From assembly GCA_030686995.1 (NCBI GenBank), contig CM060688.1, positions 201,972,718-202,036,717 of the forward strand: a stretch of DNA of 64,000 nucleotides. Reading direction: 5' to 3'. The DNA comes from Artemisia argyi. Its lineage: Eukaryota; Streptophyta; Magnoliopsida; Asterales; Asteraceae. Of this stretch, positions 1 through 11,240 are shown one piece after another. The position numbers and the translations under genes were made by a program. Each line of letters starts with the position of its first letter. Within the stretch, counting starts at the first letter, position 1. The notes below the pieces were generated by a model. The model had not been told where the DNA came from. It saw only the letters and a program-made list of their open reading frames with translations, and ran no database searches.

Positions 1-1270
1 TTGGGATTGTGTTGGACGGAGATGTATTGATTTTTATGACAATTGCTTATTACTTTGGACTTGGACAATGAGCCGAGAGTCATGACTCGGACATGTGACC
101 ATTTCGTATGACTCGATAACTATTTACAATTAAAACATAAATAATAAAACTCGTAATAATAGTTATTGGTAATATAAACGTTTATATAAATATATAGACG
201 TGAATAACGGATATATAATTGTATAAATGCGTATATTAATGATAATAAAAATCACGAGTCATATTATAAATAATACGACTAAATATATATTAGGCTACGA
301 GAGTAGCGTAATATTATTGGAAGTATTATCCTAAAAATGTATTATAAAACGAGAAACTCTCGACAATTACTAAATATTAAATAAAAGGTCATTTTATATA
401 TATAACGAGTAAACCTATCGAGTTATGCGGAGTCGTGGTCACTCGAGTTCAGGTAAGTTTTGTTTGTGACTTACGTGTTGTCACGGATATATGACGATTA
501 ATATAAGCATTTTCTATAACTAAATAACTACTTAACCGAAAGGTTGAACCGGGTTATTTGGCTATACGAAATGAGTATATTAATGGGCATCGTATCCTAC
601 GACGCCCATAGGTTGTGGTATATGTAAAGAGTAATAAATTGCGAATATATATATCGGGAAATCTGGCCAATTTGACGATGTATACAGGGAATTTATTAAA
701 CTACGATATATACCATATAGTGTTTATGTGCTATGTGCTTTAGGATTGGGTTTAATCTTGGAACGGTATGTTACGTAAATAAATATGAGGATTTTCAAAT
801 CGACGGATTTGATAAACTTCGGCGATTTATTTAAATAATATATGGGGCTAATATTAGATCTATAGTTTATTTTATTATTCTTTTGTGTGATTTTTGGTTT
901 GTTTTCTGTCGACCCACCACCCGTATGGATACCAAACGTAAATACACCAAACTATTACGAAATGGATTTTCGGAAAATAAAACGGATTACGTCCGGGTTT
1001 GGGAATATTTTGAATTTGAGGAAATGATTTCTGAACGAGTTGATATTGTTAGGTCGTGCCGAGTCCGTAGTTGCCGTCTTGTGAGTTACTATACATCTTA
1101 CTTCTACCGACTTCTTCTTGCTGTTTTTCTGGACTTGAGGTGAGTCATAGCCCCACTTTTACTCTTGAACTATGTTTTCAATACTTGGGGTGAGAAACGT
1201 GCAAATTATTTTATGTGGACTATTATCGCTTTTACATTCTTTCTAAACTTGCTATGCGTATAGACTAGGA

Positions 1271-1384
1271 TGTATTGTCAGCTTTAGTCACATATATTCT
1301 ATGTGCACTATTCAAGGTTGGCTTATTTGTATTGTCAGCTTTAGTCACACGGTTCGTGTGTACTATTCAAGGTTGGCTTATTTA
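1271..1384. repeat. 57-bp tandem duplication in LTR
   Basis: Two adjacent copies of a unit starting TGTATTGTCAGCTTTAGTCA (at 1271 and 1328) and ending in CAAGGTTGGCTTATT. The copies differ mainly in the middle. Such short duplications are common in the U3/R part of LTRs; no function is claimed. Confidence 0.8.
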
Positions 1385-1420
1385 GATACTGTAGCGTGCA
1401 CCTATAGGTTATTAATACTT

Positions 1421-1530
1421 CGGAGGTTATCCGAATATTTATTGGTATTGCGGGGGTTACCCGAATATCTATGTTAGAACGGAGGGTATCCGTGTGTTAT
1501 GATTGGAGCGGAGGGTATCCGCATGCTTTT
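1421..1530. repeat. Degenerate CGGAGGGTATCCG repeats in LTR
   Basis: Four loosely spaced copies of a motif close to GCGGAGGGTATCCG occur, each about 25-37 bp apart. The ends CGGA and TCCG are inverted, so each copy can form a small hairpin. They lie within the gypsy-type LTR; no function is claimed. Confidence 0.7.
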
Positions 1531-1935
1531 AGTGAATCCTTAGTCTAGCTAGCAAGCGTTTTGCGTATATGTCAACTATATTATTAGATGAACTTAAACC
1601 TATGATCTCACCAGCGAAAGCTGACTTTTAGCACGTTTTCTCAGGTAATTAAGTGATGATACGGATGCATGGATTGGAAGGCTCGGCTAAGGCTCCTGGT
1701 TTATGGATCTATTTTTCTAAACTCTGATATTGAATTATGGACCTACTGTTATTTTCTTTTGGGCCTGACTCTGAATGATGTTGGGATAAATGTAAACTTT
1801 AAAACCCCGTTTTGGTTGCATTTTTATTATGTTTACTTTATCTCGTTCTATTATGTCTTGTGTTGGATACCAATCCCTGTAGCACCCCGAAAGCTTATTG
1901 AGTCTTCCGCTGTATCAAATTTTGGGGGTGTTACA

Positions 1936-3150
1936 TGTAAGCACACTCAAGAAGCTCAGTAGCGTACTTCTTCTGAGACAGAAACAACCCTGTTGAGTGG
2001 TGGGTAGCAGAAATACCAAGAAAATAATTAAGTGCCCCGAGGTCAGTCATGTCAAACTCACTGTGTAGAGAAGCAATGACTTGCTGTAAAAGAAGCTGTA
2101 AGGATAATGTCATCTACATAGATAAGTAAATAAGCAACCTGAGATCCCTGACGAAGGGTGAATAGAGAAGAGTCACAACGGCTGTGGTAAAATCCAACAC
2201 GAGTTGCATAACCTGCAAATCGCTAAAACCAAGCACGGGGTGCCAGATTCAGACCATATAAAGACTTCTGCAAAAGGCAGACATGATGGGGGTACCGAGG
2301 GTCCACAAATCCTAGTGGTTGGTGCATATATACAGTCTCAGATAAATCCCCATTAAGAAAGGCATCTTAACGTCGAGCAGATGAATGGGCCACTTGCGAG
2401 ATACCGCAAGACTGAGAACTGTGCGGATGGTGGCTGGTTTGACCACTGGGCTGAAAGTCTCATCACAGTCAATACCAAGTTGCTGACTACTACCATTGGC
2501 AACCAAACGAGCCTTATAGGGACTCAGAGTTCCATCAGCATGAAATTTATGCTTAAATAGCCACATAGATCGTACCAAATTAATACCAGTGGGCCGTGGT
2601 ACAAGAATCCAAGTACCATTTTTAACTAACGCATTATACTAATCATGTATAGCATTATTCCAATGAGGGTTTTGGAGAGCGAGGAATGGAGATTTAGGTA
2701 ATGGTGAGATAGAAGTAGTGTGAAGGGAGAGGCGGTCAATGGGTTTGACAATGCCTGATTGTGACTGAGTGACCATGCAGTGAGTACGGGGTGGTTCCGT
2801 GGGAGGCTGTTGGTTTGGGGATGGTGGATGTGGCGGTTCAGGTTAGGGGCTGTTGGGTTGTGGGGAATTGACGGGAGTTGGGCTGGCGGGTGTAGTGGGT
2901 TCAGCATGGGTATGTGGGTCGGTTTGTAATGGAGTAGGTTAAGTGAGTATTGTGGTTTCTAAGAATGTATAGGAAGGTGGGGAATTGGGTGTCATTGAGC
3001 GGTAGGGGAATTGAGTTTCGTCAAAGGTGACATGGCGGGAAAGTAAAATTTTGTTTGTTTCAAGGTCAAGGCATCGAAAGTCGCGGTGATAGGCGGGATA
3101 GCCCAAGAAAATGCAAGGTGTTGCGCGTAGGGCAAGTTTGTGCGGTAATA
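1936..3150 (-). pseudogene. Ty1-copia pol remnant (integrase end plus reverse transcriptase)
   Basis: On the minus strand, from 3150 downwards, the frame shows the integrase C-terminal signature (PCIFLGYPAYHRDFRCLDL, then SRHVTFDE), a proline-rich linker, and the RVT_2 domain: SMWLFKHKFHADG, YKARLVANG, ETFSPVVKPATIRTVL, then YVDDIIL near 2100-2120 and DMTDLGALNYFLGI. The catalytic YVDD is intact. The frame is broken: a shift near 2315-2345, and an in-frame stop after PRAWF. Pol ends abruptly at 1935/1936 against a gypsy-type LTR, and no Copia LTR is visible. This is a dead fragment of an element that once encoded integrase and reverse transcriptase. Confidence 0.9.
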
Positions 3151-3302
3151 GGCATCACTATTCTCTTGTAATTTTGTCCTCTAAAATTCCACTTAACTGA
3201 ACTGATTTGAAAATTTGAATAATCTTCTTTAATTTGATACTCTTCTTTTTAAACCATTCTTTTTTCTGCAAACTTGTCCAAATCAAACTTATCTTATACT
3301 AA

Positions 3303-3536
3303 GGCTATGTTTGGCACAAAGTTTTTTGGAGCTTTTTTGGGTAATGAGCGGTGAACAATGAGCTTTTTCATTTTTGGTGTTCGTTTGGCATGAGAGCTGT
3401 GGGCTTTGCTATTTTTTAGGAAAGCTCATTTTCCCAATGCTTCTTTATGAAGCTGTGAGCTTTTTTGGGTACTGCTCACAGCTCACTGCTACTGCTCACT
3501 TGCTACCGCTTACAGCTACTTTTGCCAAACATAGCC
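3303..3536. mobile_element. Tourist/PIF-Harbinger-type MITE with TAA target duplication
   Basis: A 234-bp element starts GGCTATGTTTGGCA and ends with its exact reverse complement (14-bp perfect terminal inverted repeat). TAA is duplicated on both sides (3300-3302 and 3537-3539). The interior is rich in GAGCTTTT and AGCTCAC words and has no open frame. Three-base TAA/TTA duplications and GG-starting termini are features of PIF/Harbinger-derived MITEs. Sense and family age cannot be judged from one copy. Confidence 0.85.
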
Positions 3537-3539
3537 TAA

Positions 3540-4740
3540 GTCAAACAAACTAAACTAACTTTCTTGGTCAGCAGTAGTCTTACATGCAAGTGCCCAAAAC
3601 TCACTCAAACATAATTTCATTAGTAAAAATTCCATCTAAAAAAACAAGGGCAACAAAGCTAATTAAACGTAGATATGGAGTTGGTATAGTAGATGAAAAA
3701 ACAATATACAACAAGAGTATGTAAGAAATAGAATAGAAGAAACAAACAATATTATCTATAGTGAAAGTTCCATCTCTACTACTAATTCACCGAAGAAGAA
3801 GAAGAAGAAGAAGAAGAGTTATTCAATATGGTGAAAGAAGGGTGAGAGTGAGGATATTTCTCTCTCCTCACACATGTGTCTTCTTTTAACTTTAAATACC
3901 AAAATTCCGTGAAATTTCACAGAATATTATGTTTTTTGGAAAATCAGAATTCCGACTATATTTGGCATTTTCAACTATGATCATAATTATGAGCAATGCA
4001 ATGAAGTTTGTTTGTTTGTTTGTACTTTTTTTTTTTGTTTTTTTTGTTTTTTTGTTTTTGTTTTTGTTTATTTTATTTTATTTTATTTTTTATTTTTTAT
4101 TTTTTTCTATGAAGTGCAAGCTAGGTGAAAGAAGGCGGAAAGCAAAGAAAGCAAACAATCTACAACCATATCATCATTGTGGAAGAAAATCACATGCAAA
4201 TCATGTGATTTTCACAGGGGAATTTTTTGGTTATTTTGAAATATTATATGGTTCTTACAGTTGATGCCCAGAACCTAAGTGAAATAAAAACCATTCTAAA
4301 ATCTAATTAGTATTCTAGCAAACAAGATTAAGGAGAAATAAAAGCGGAATAATCATTGGTATTTCAAACCAGATTTTTGCAAAATATGTATGAACAACAG
4401 CAGATAATAGAGACCATGTGTAATAGAGAATCATCATTCAGGAGATTCATAGCATAATTACAGGGTCTTATATATACACAAGATGAACAAGAAATACACA
4501 TGAGGTATTAGATTACATATTGATAGTCAATACAAAGCTAGAAGTTCATTACTAAGAAGACATTCAACATTATTATAGTAGATAGGGATAGAATTTTTAT
4601 TATAAGATTACATACTGATAGAGTTATAGATAGAACTTCATTACCAAGAAGATATTCCACCTTAATTATAGTAAGTACTACACCAGCCAAAGTAAATCAA
4701 AGGGGGTGGTGGTGGATTTCTGGCATAGAAACAACCTCAG
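3540..4740. other. Intergenic stretch without recognised gene
   Basis: AT-rich sequence. It contains a (GAA)n microsatellite at about 3792-3818 and a T-rich low-complexity tract at 4026-4108. An open frame at 3929-4264 is created by that T-tract (Phe/Leu runs) and is not credited. Nothing else is recognised. Confidence 0.6.
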
Positions 4741-5090
4741 TCAAGCCGGAAACAGAATATCATCATCACACGCTGAACGAATCCAACTATTTCGCCTCTT
4801 GAAGTCTTTGGTATACATGAACCGAATCTCTTGAATTCGCTTCATATTAGTCATATTTTTTCCCATTTTTTGAAAGCATGAAATGGTAGCAGTAAAGTTA
4901 TTATTATTATTCTTAACAACAGCTTCTATGTATTTTAGATTGTAGGTCTTATTGTTAGATGGTTTTATGTTTTTATCAGCAAGTTTTCCCCTAAGTCTTT
5001 GGCCATCATCTTCAAACAACTCTAAAGTCTTGTTAAAGTATTCAAACTGTCCCATCCCAGAAAAGTTTCCATGTTTATCCCACTGATATT
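4741..5090 (-). pseudogene. RNase T2 (S-like ribonuclease) last-exon remnant
   Basis: The minus-strand frame reads EYQWDKHGNFS followed by QFEYFNKTLELF, KLADKNIKPSNNKTYNLKYI, ATISCF, QEIRFMYTKDFK and a stop at 4741. T2 RNases have EWxKHGTC (CAS II), then YF..AL.L, a GI.P.....Y.....I segment, LSC and EI.ICFD, in that order, so the match is a succession of signatures rather than one motif. The CAS II lysine, histidine and glycine remain, but the Cys of KHGTC is Asn-Phe and the ICFD cysteine is lost. The upstream CAS I exon (FTIHGLWP) was not found. A CTTAG acceptor lies at 5091-5095, where the last exon of such genes can begin. Probably a non-functional fragment; T2 RNases normally act as secreted or vacuolar endoribonucleases. 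Confidence 0.65.
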
Positions 5091-5639
5091 CTAAGTGTCA
5101 ATTTTTGGGGTGATCACTCATTGCACAGTCATAGTATGTATTCTTTCATAGGCTTGGCAGTTACACAAAACTCCCCCACTAGAGCTAAGGTCAGAACAAC
5201 CCTCGAAGGCAACATTGGGTGAACACATATAAGGTTAAGGGTGTGGTTTCGTTACTAACATGCTATGGCAAATGATACATGACCGGAACGCAGGGCAAGA
5301 CACCAAGACCTGCTCGAATCCTTCACCTAAGCATGCTTCATGACTAAGGGTAGGAATAGACATGGGATTTCACAAAATTGGTGTAAAATGAAAAATAACA
5401 AGCAAATAGTCTAAGCCTACAACTAAGTCATCACCATTTACCGTTCGCTCAAGGTCTAAACTTCGCAACATAGAAATTGGATCATATCAAGTAAATGTGC
5501 CATTAGAGGATGTCACTATGGGCACAAAACTTGGTCTTCATGTTGGTGTAGAATTATTCACCAACTCTTGTCTTCTAATGTGACCGAAGTGGTCTCTTCG
5601 ATACTAAATCTTGATAAGCTCTTCATCAAGGTGCTATAC
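5091..5639. other. Unassigned sequence upstream of LINE
   Basis: No coding frame with recognisable motifs. The stretch separates the RNase T2 remnant from the truncated 5' end of the LINE. The open frame that begins at 5568 becomes LINE-like only from about 5640, so the LINE boundary is placed there. Confidence 0.4.
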
Positions 5640-5957
5640 ATTGGTGCACCTGGTTTGTTGAAGAAGCTTGATAGAGTGTTGAGCAATATTGCTTTTGTTG
5701 ATCAATTCTCCAATGCAAATGCTCAATTTTTACCTTTTGTGGTTTCTGACCATGCCCCCTCTGTTCTTAACATTCCTAATGGTGTTAATAGTAAGCCTAA
5801 ACCATTTAAATTTCCCAATTTTTTAGCCAATAAGCCTGAGTTTTTGCCCATTGTTAAGAAAGTATGGGATAGTGAGATTTCGGGGTATGCTATGTACTCA
5901 GTGGTCTCTAAATTGAATATGTTAAAGAAGCATTTGAGGAAGTTTAGAAATTCTTAG
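5640..5957 (+). pseudogene. LINE ORF2, endonuclease C-terminal part
   Basis: The frame contains LLKKLDRVLSNIAF, then FLPFVVSDHAPSVLNIP and KPFKFPNFLANKPEF. SDHxP is the conserved catalytic Asp-His pair of the APE-type endonuclease of plant LINEs, followed by the usual KPFKF.NF linker. The frame stops at 5955-5957 where intact relatives read on towards the reverse transcriptase. The N-terminal two thirds of the endonuclease are absent. Confidence 0.85.
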
Positions 5958-6017
5958 GGTAAGTTATCTGAGAAAGTGAAGTTTTTGAAAGAATAGCTTG
6001 GAAGAGTTCAAACTACT

Positions 6018-7495
6018 ATGGTTAATGATTCTAATAATGCTGACTTAAGGTATGAAGAGATGGTTTATCTAAATACTTATACTAAGGCTGTTAAGGATGA
6101 AGAGATGATGCTTAAACAGAGGGCCAAAGTTACTTGGTTAAGTAAAGGTGATAATAATACCAAGTACTTCCATAAGTCTGTTAAGGAGAAACTTAATAGG
6201 AACAGAATTGAGCATGTTGAAGATATGTTTGGTAGTGTGTTTTTTGGTGAAGATGTGGGTGATCAGTTTGTAAAGTACTTTCAGAGTATTCTTGGTGAAA
6301 GCAATAATGTGATTCCTATTGATGATCCTGCTAGCTTGTTTTATAAGACTTTAGATTTGGATGAAGCTGATTTCATGGTGAGACCTGTTTCTAACGATGA
6401 GATCAAGAATGTTATTTTTGGAATGGCGGATGACAAGGCTCCTGGTCCTGATGGGTTTTCGGCCAAATTCTTTAAATCTGCTTGGTCTATTATTGGTGAT
6501 GAGGTATGTTTGGCTATCCAAGATTTCTTTTCTAATGGTAAACTGTTAAAGGAGGTTAATGCAACTATCATTGCTCTTGTGCCTAAATCTCAGTCTCCCT
6601 CTAATGTTTCTGAATTTAGGCCTATTGCTTGTTGTAACATCCTTTATAAATGTATTACTAAAGTCATTGCTAATAGGATTGAAGGGTTCCGTGGTAAATT
6701 GGTTTCTGACTCTCAAAGTGCTTTTATACCCTCTAGACAAATTAGTGATAATATTAAATTGTCACAAGAACTATTGAGGAATTATCATAGGGATAAAAGG
6801 GCTGCTAATGTTGCTTTCAAGATAGATTTGCAAAAGGCCTATGATTCTGTGGAATGGCAATTTATGAGGCCGAGTTTAGTTTATTTTGGATTTCATGATT
6901 GTACGATTGCTTGGATTATGGAATGCTTGTCTACTCCTTCCTTCACTATTAATGTCAATGGGGATCATAAAGGCTATTTTAAGGGTAAGAGGGGTCTTAG
7001 GCCGAGTGACCCGTTATCTCCGTATTTATTTACCCTGGTGATGAAAGTGCTTTCCCTTATGTTGAAAAGAAGAATTGATGAAGATGGGTATTTTAAGTAT
7101 CATTGGCGGTGTGATAAAGTGTCCCTTACTCATTTAAGTTTTGCCGATTTAATGATTTTTGCCAAGGCTGATGCACATTCTATTTCTATCATTAAGGATA
7201 TGTTGGATGAATTTAGTAATGCTAGTGGGTTATGTCCTAATCTTAACAAGAGTATTACTTTTTTGGTAATGTACCTGCTCAATATTAAAGATGCTATTTT
7301 AGAGATCTTGCCTTTCCCCATTGGTATACTTCCTGTTAGGTACCTTGGAGTTCCTCTGATCTCTTCTAGGCTGTACAGTCATCAGTGTTCTAGTTTGATT
7401 GATAAAGTGAAGAAAAGGCTTTTAGATTGGAAGAACAAATCGTTATCTTTTGCAGGTAGGCTGCAATTAATCAAGTCTGTTTTAAGTTTTTGCAG
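6018..7495 (+). pseudogene. LINE ORF2, reverse transcriptase domain
   Basis: A long frame contains the RVT_1 signatures in order: DKAPGPDGFSAKFFK, TIIALVPKS, EFRPIACCNILYKCITKVIANR, SAFIPSRQISDNI, FKIDLQKAYDSVEW (first catalytic Asp), GLRPSDPLSPYLFTLVM, and the motif at 7140-7157. That motif reads FADLMIF where active LINE enzymes have FADDLMIF: one Asp codon of the catalytic pair is gone (in-frame 3-bp loss beside 7146-7148). The domain then continues to KNKSLSFAGRLQLIKSVL, after which a frameshift near 7490 moves the coding sequence to another frame. Confidence 0.9.
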
Positions 7496-8752
7496 ATTTA
7501 CTGGTCATCTGTTTTCATTCTGCCCATTGCTGTTAATTTGGAGATTAAGAAGCTTATGAGAGGTTTTCTATGGTCTCATGGTGTGTTTAAGAAAGGAAGT
7601 GCTAAGGTAAATTGGGATGAGGTTTGTCAGTTAAAGGTTCCTGGGGGTCTAGGCATAAAATCTTTACGTGTCTGGAATGTGTCTTTAATGGCCAAACATG
7701 TTTGGAACATTATGTCAAAAAAAGACTCCTTATGGGTTAAATGGGTGAACTCATATAGGTTGGTTGATAGAAGTTCTAATCCCATGAATTTTTGGGATAT
7801 TCCAGAACGTAATGATACTTCTTGGGGCTGGAAAAAGATATTGCAGTGTAGAAGTTTGTTGAGAGATCATATTGTCTTTAATATGGGTAATGGTTCTGAA
7901 ATCTCTGCTTGGTTTGATAACTGGTTGAGTATTGGTCCGTTATGTCAGTTCTTATCTAATAGGGATATTTTTGAAGTTGGTTTTTCTCTTAAGTGTAAGG
8001 TTTGTGATATTGTGCAAAATGGTGATTGGTTATGGCCTGATGCTTGGAGAAGTAAGTTTCCTTTCCTTTTCAATCTCCCCCCTCCCCTGCTATTTAGAGA
8101 TAGAAAGGATAAAGTTTTATGTAAATCTAAGGATTCTAGTTTGGGCTTGTTTTCTGTTAAGAAGGCGTGGACTAATTTGTCTATTATGAAACCTGTTGTT
8201 CCATGGTGCAAATTTGTTTGGTTCAGTCAAAACATTCCAAGGCATGCTTTCATGGTTTGGTTAGCTATGAAACATAGGTTAAAGACTCAAGATAGAGTGG
8301 TAAGGTGGCAAGATATTGGAAATATCAAATGTTCTTTGTGCAACATGGTTCAAGATTCTCATGATCACTTATTTTTTTAGTGTGACTTTTCTATCAGATT
8401 GTGGGACTATTTCAAAATGCTAGTTAAATTGGATAATGCTCCTTCATCCTTTCATCAGATTGTTCTTTATCTTTGTGGTAGACCAGTTAACGAGTCTGTT
8501 TGGAGTGTTTTGCAAAGACTAGTTTTTGGTGCTTTAGTATATTTCATCTGGCAAGAGAGAAATTCGAGATGCTTCCAAAACAAATCTAGATCATTTGATG
8601 AGTTGTGTGGCATTGTTAGGGACACTGTGAGATGTAAAATGATGAGCTTGAAGGTTAGACCTTCCAGGCAGTCTTATGAAGCTGCTAGTCTTTGGAATCT
8701 TCATGTGCAAAAGAGAAATAAGCTCAGTAAATTTATTCCTCCTAATGAGTAG
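7490..8752 (+). pseudogene. LINE ORF2, C-terminal zinc-binding (zf-RVT) part
   Basis: It continues the LINE after the frameshift: MRGFLWSH, VCQLKVPGGLGIKSL, then WCKFVWFSQNIPRHAFMVWLA, CSLCNMVQDSHDHLFF and CDFSIRLWDYF. The Cys/His pattern CxxC...HxHLFFxC is the zf-RVT domain. A stop at 8378-8380 interrupts HLFF-CDF in the middle of this domain. The frame ends at 8750-8752. Sequence 8753-9275 is the T/G-rich LINE 3' UTR and short A-tail. The overlapping frame 8676-9062 is a shadow. Confidence 0.85.
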
Positions 8753-9275
8753 TAATTTGATGTTTAAGGGGTATGTTTATTATATGTTTATTGGTTGGAT
8801 TAGTTTCAAGTTCAATGGCCTGGCTCATTTTGGGCTCTTGATCATCATTATATTGGTTATGGGTTGGGCTAAGTTGGATGTGGTTATTCTCATTGGTGTC
8901 TATGGAATGATTTGGTCTAGTTATGTGGTTTTTGCTCTCTTTGGTATCTTCTTCCTGGATTCTGCTGTTGGGATTACAGTGGTGTTTGTAGGGAGCCTTT
9001 TATTGACTGATGTTATATCTATGAGCTGCTTTGTTGGAGCTTGGATTGGTCATGGAAGATGAAGACTAAGTTTTGGTCTTTTTATTGTCATCTTGCTTTG
9101 GTTTGTAATTGCACTAGTTATCATAGCTTTTTGTCTTTGTTAGCTTTATTTCCTAAACATGTTTTAGGAATGTCATACTTGGATTGAATTATAGGGTTTG
9201 TCCTATAAGTCTCATGTAATTATTTTTGTTTATTAATAAAATTTGCCGGGGTTTCATCCCCTTTCCCAAAAAAAT

Positions 9276-9364
9276 CTCACTAGAAAGGAATCTAATGAGT
9301 AGACCTAATAAAAATAAAATTCAACCTAAACAATAACTATTCCTCGGTAGCGGCGCCAAAAACT
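9276..9364 (-). repeat. Athila leader and primer-binding site
   Basis: On the minus strand this carries TGGCGCCGCTACCGAGGAAT (about 9339-9358) next to the LTR end, resembling the Asp-tRNA-type primer-binding site used by Athila/Tat gypsy elements. The flanking sequence matches the leader beside the second Athila LTR at 26740-26826. The rest of this element was lost or displaced where the LINE joins. Confidence 0.75.
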
Positions 9365-10823
9365 TTAATGCGATTTGGATTGTCACACAAAAGTTTTACT
9401 TCTCAAGGGATCTTGAGAAGCTTACAATCCTCACCAGGCAAGTGTCCCTGACCGATGTAGTATAGTGTTGTGGTAAGTACCAGGGGATTGATCGTTCTCC
9501 ACAGGGAATAGTGTTCGTTAGGATTGAAAATGATCTAAACTATGTCTAGAGGTGAGAGATGATTCTTTTTGTATTTTTATAATTTTTTAGAAAGCAAGTA
9601 AAATTCTCGGTTTTAAAGGAGTGGGCGGAATTAGTTGCTAGTCAACTAACCCAAATAACTACAAATGCAAAAAAAATAAATAAATAAAAAAACACATAAA
9701 ATAAATGTGTGAAACTTCTAATAAGGAGACAAACGTGTTTACTTAGGTTTCACTACTCCCTTGCTATATTTCATTGATTGATTAGTTTGTTATAATTGTG
9801 TGGATGACGGGTTGTATTCTTTAATACCATTCGTGGGGGCGTGTACGTCATACCCCAATTCTATAAGATCCTATCTCTTCCTATGACGACATGTTATGTA
9901 TCCTATCATGGCCTCATTAATATTCTCTTACGCATTAAACACAACCAATTAATCGTAGTACACATCCAATTCATGTTTCTTAAGACATCAAGCAAGTTAC
10001 CAATAGGAAGTTAGCCAGTTTTCTTAAGCCTAACATTGATATCGTTCATCCAACAACAATTAATAACAAACCATCAATCAATAATCAATAGCTAGGTTTC
10101 ATTACATCTAAGCAAACACAAACAAACCTAGCCTAGCATGTTAATGTAAAGACAAGCGTAAGATAGAATCAAACAACACATAGACATATTGAATGATTGA
10201 TAGATTGATTATCTTCAATTAAACATGGAAGAAAAAAGGTTTGCAAACCTCAAAATAGCTGCAAAAGTCGACTAGGGTTCGTATCCTAAGTTTCTCTCCA
10301 AAGTTCCACACACAATGAATGAAAATTATAAAAGTATATATAGATTTTTCAACTTGACGGCGTCACCATTTGGGACGTGATGCCGCACCTCGCCTTATTT
10401 AGGGCTCCTTGATGGCCTAGATCCACTCTTGACACCGTCAGGTTGAATAAGGTTCTGGGCCGTCTCTCTTTGAAATAACACGTGACGTCCTTGGTGAATT
10501 ATAACGTGACGCTGTCACGTGAAATCTTCAAAATTCCTTTCTGGGCCGTCAAGTGTAAAATAATTATCCACCTCTTTATCAACAAGTGACGCCGTCACCT
10601 GGTATAGTGTGACGCCGTCATGTAACGTTTCCAGCATAATTTGAGACTTTGTCGTATTCTTCACTTTTTCGCTCTAAAAACGTCTAAAATGCTTCCTTTT
10701 TCATAGTTCCTCTCAAAAGTACCTAAAATGACAAAAGGAATGATTTAAGGCAATATTTGATCGTAAAATAACGATTTAAGGCTTAAATGATCCCTTAAAA
10801 GCGTAACACTTTTCGTCTCATCA
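9365..10823 (-). repeat. Athila-type LTR, copy 1
   Basis: About 1.46 kb, collinear with the LTR at 26827-28279. On the minus strand it begins TGATGAGACGAAAAGTG. A putative TATA stretch (CTATATATAC on the minus strand, around 10335-10345) lies just downstream of a cluster of TGACG/CGTCA motifs at 10355-10620, the expected U3 arrangement. The 3' boundary reads CATTAA where the other copy has GTATCA. At 10824 it joins a fragment of a different LTR. Confidence 0.85.
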
Positions 10824-11222
10824 ACTAGCTATTTATAGCCAAATTATGTCTCTGACCCGGAGGATCCCTTAAAAAAGGGAACCGGTACACTGGGTTAACT
10901 AGTCTGGATTTTGGGTTACAACTCCGGATTTTGGGTCATGGGTTCTGGGTTTTGGATCATGGGTACCCAGCAAATCTAACAAAATCTTCCATGCGATGTC
11001 ATGCATGATGTAAGTAATATACTTACTCATTTATTTACTTAAAAACAAATGTAACTTGTAAATAGTAAATAATGTGTAGCTTAGAAAAAATAATTATGAA
11101 TACTAGTTTAACACATGTGATCTTTAGATTTCTACTTGAGATAATTTTACGATTGTTATCGAAAAAACATAGAAAGATCGAGAAATATAAATAAACATTT
11201 TTACGACTTATTTGTATTGACA
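10824..11222 (-). repeat. Partial Copia-type LTR, block copy A
   Basis: It matches the longer LTR at about 32161-33210 over its distal 400 bp. On the minus strand the LTR starts TGTCAATACAAATAAG at 11222 and is cut at 10824 by the Athila LTR end. A purine-rich tract lies immediately upstream on the minus strand (11223-11240), as expected for a 3' LTR. Confidence 0.7.
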
Positions 11223-11240
11223 ATCCCCCCTCTTTTTTTG
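11223..11240 (-). other. Polypurine tract beside LTR copy A
   Basis: On the plus strand AATCCCCCCTCTTTTTTT, a purine tract on the minus strand directly before the LTR start at 11222. The same tract occurs at 28450-28470 and 33211-33237, where its C-run varies in length. Confidence 0.65.

Larger units (their letters stand above)
1..1935. repeat. Terminal part of a Ty3-gypsy-type LTR
   Basis: The block is AT-rich and non-coding and ends at 1935 in GGGGGTGTTACA, the usual terminus of plant gypsy LTRs (TGTAACACC...GGTGTTACA). An almost complementary TGTAGCACCCCG lies at 1878-1889. Directly after 1935 a Copia reverse-transcriptase reading frame resumes on the minus strand, so this LTR or its parent element inserted into that Copia copy. 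The other end lies before the window, so neither orientation nor a target duplication can be checked. Small open frames here (883-1143, 1669-1962) show no recognisable protein and are treated as chance. Confidence 0.6.
5640..9275 (+). mobile_element. 5'-truncated LINE (non-LTR retrotransposon)
   Basis: The element runs from the end of the endonuclease domain through reverse transcriptase and the C-terminal zinc-binding domain to a 3' UTR that ends in a short A-run (9269-9275). ORF1 and most of the endonuclease are missing, which is the usual 5' truncation of LINEs. The 3' end abuts Athila leader sequence. The reading frame is broken at least at 5955-5957 (stop), 5993-5995 (stop), about 7490 (frameshift) and 8378-8380 (stop), and the reverse-transcriptase active site lacks a residue, so this copy cannot move by itself. 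Confidence 0.9.

Noticed and set aside
2626..2907. Proline/histidine/leucine-rich minus-strand open frame
   Set aside because: It overlaps the Copia linker between integrase and reverse transcriptase; the pol frame is defined by motifs on both sides.
3929..4264. 111-codon open frame with a hydrophobic run that could pass for a membrane protein
   Set aside because: The hydrophobic run is encoded by a T-rich low-complexity tract; no conserved sequence on either side.
9200..9275. Target duplication for the LINE at 5640-9275
   Set aside because: The sequence after the A-run (TCTCACTAGAAAGG) belongs to the Athila leader, and no copy was found near the truncated 5' end.
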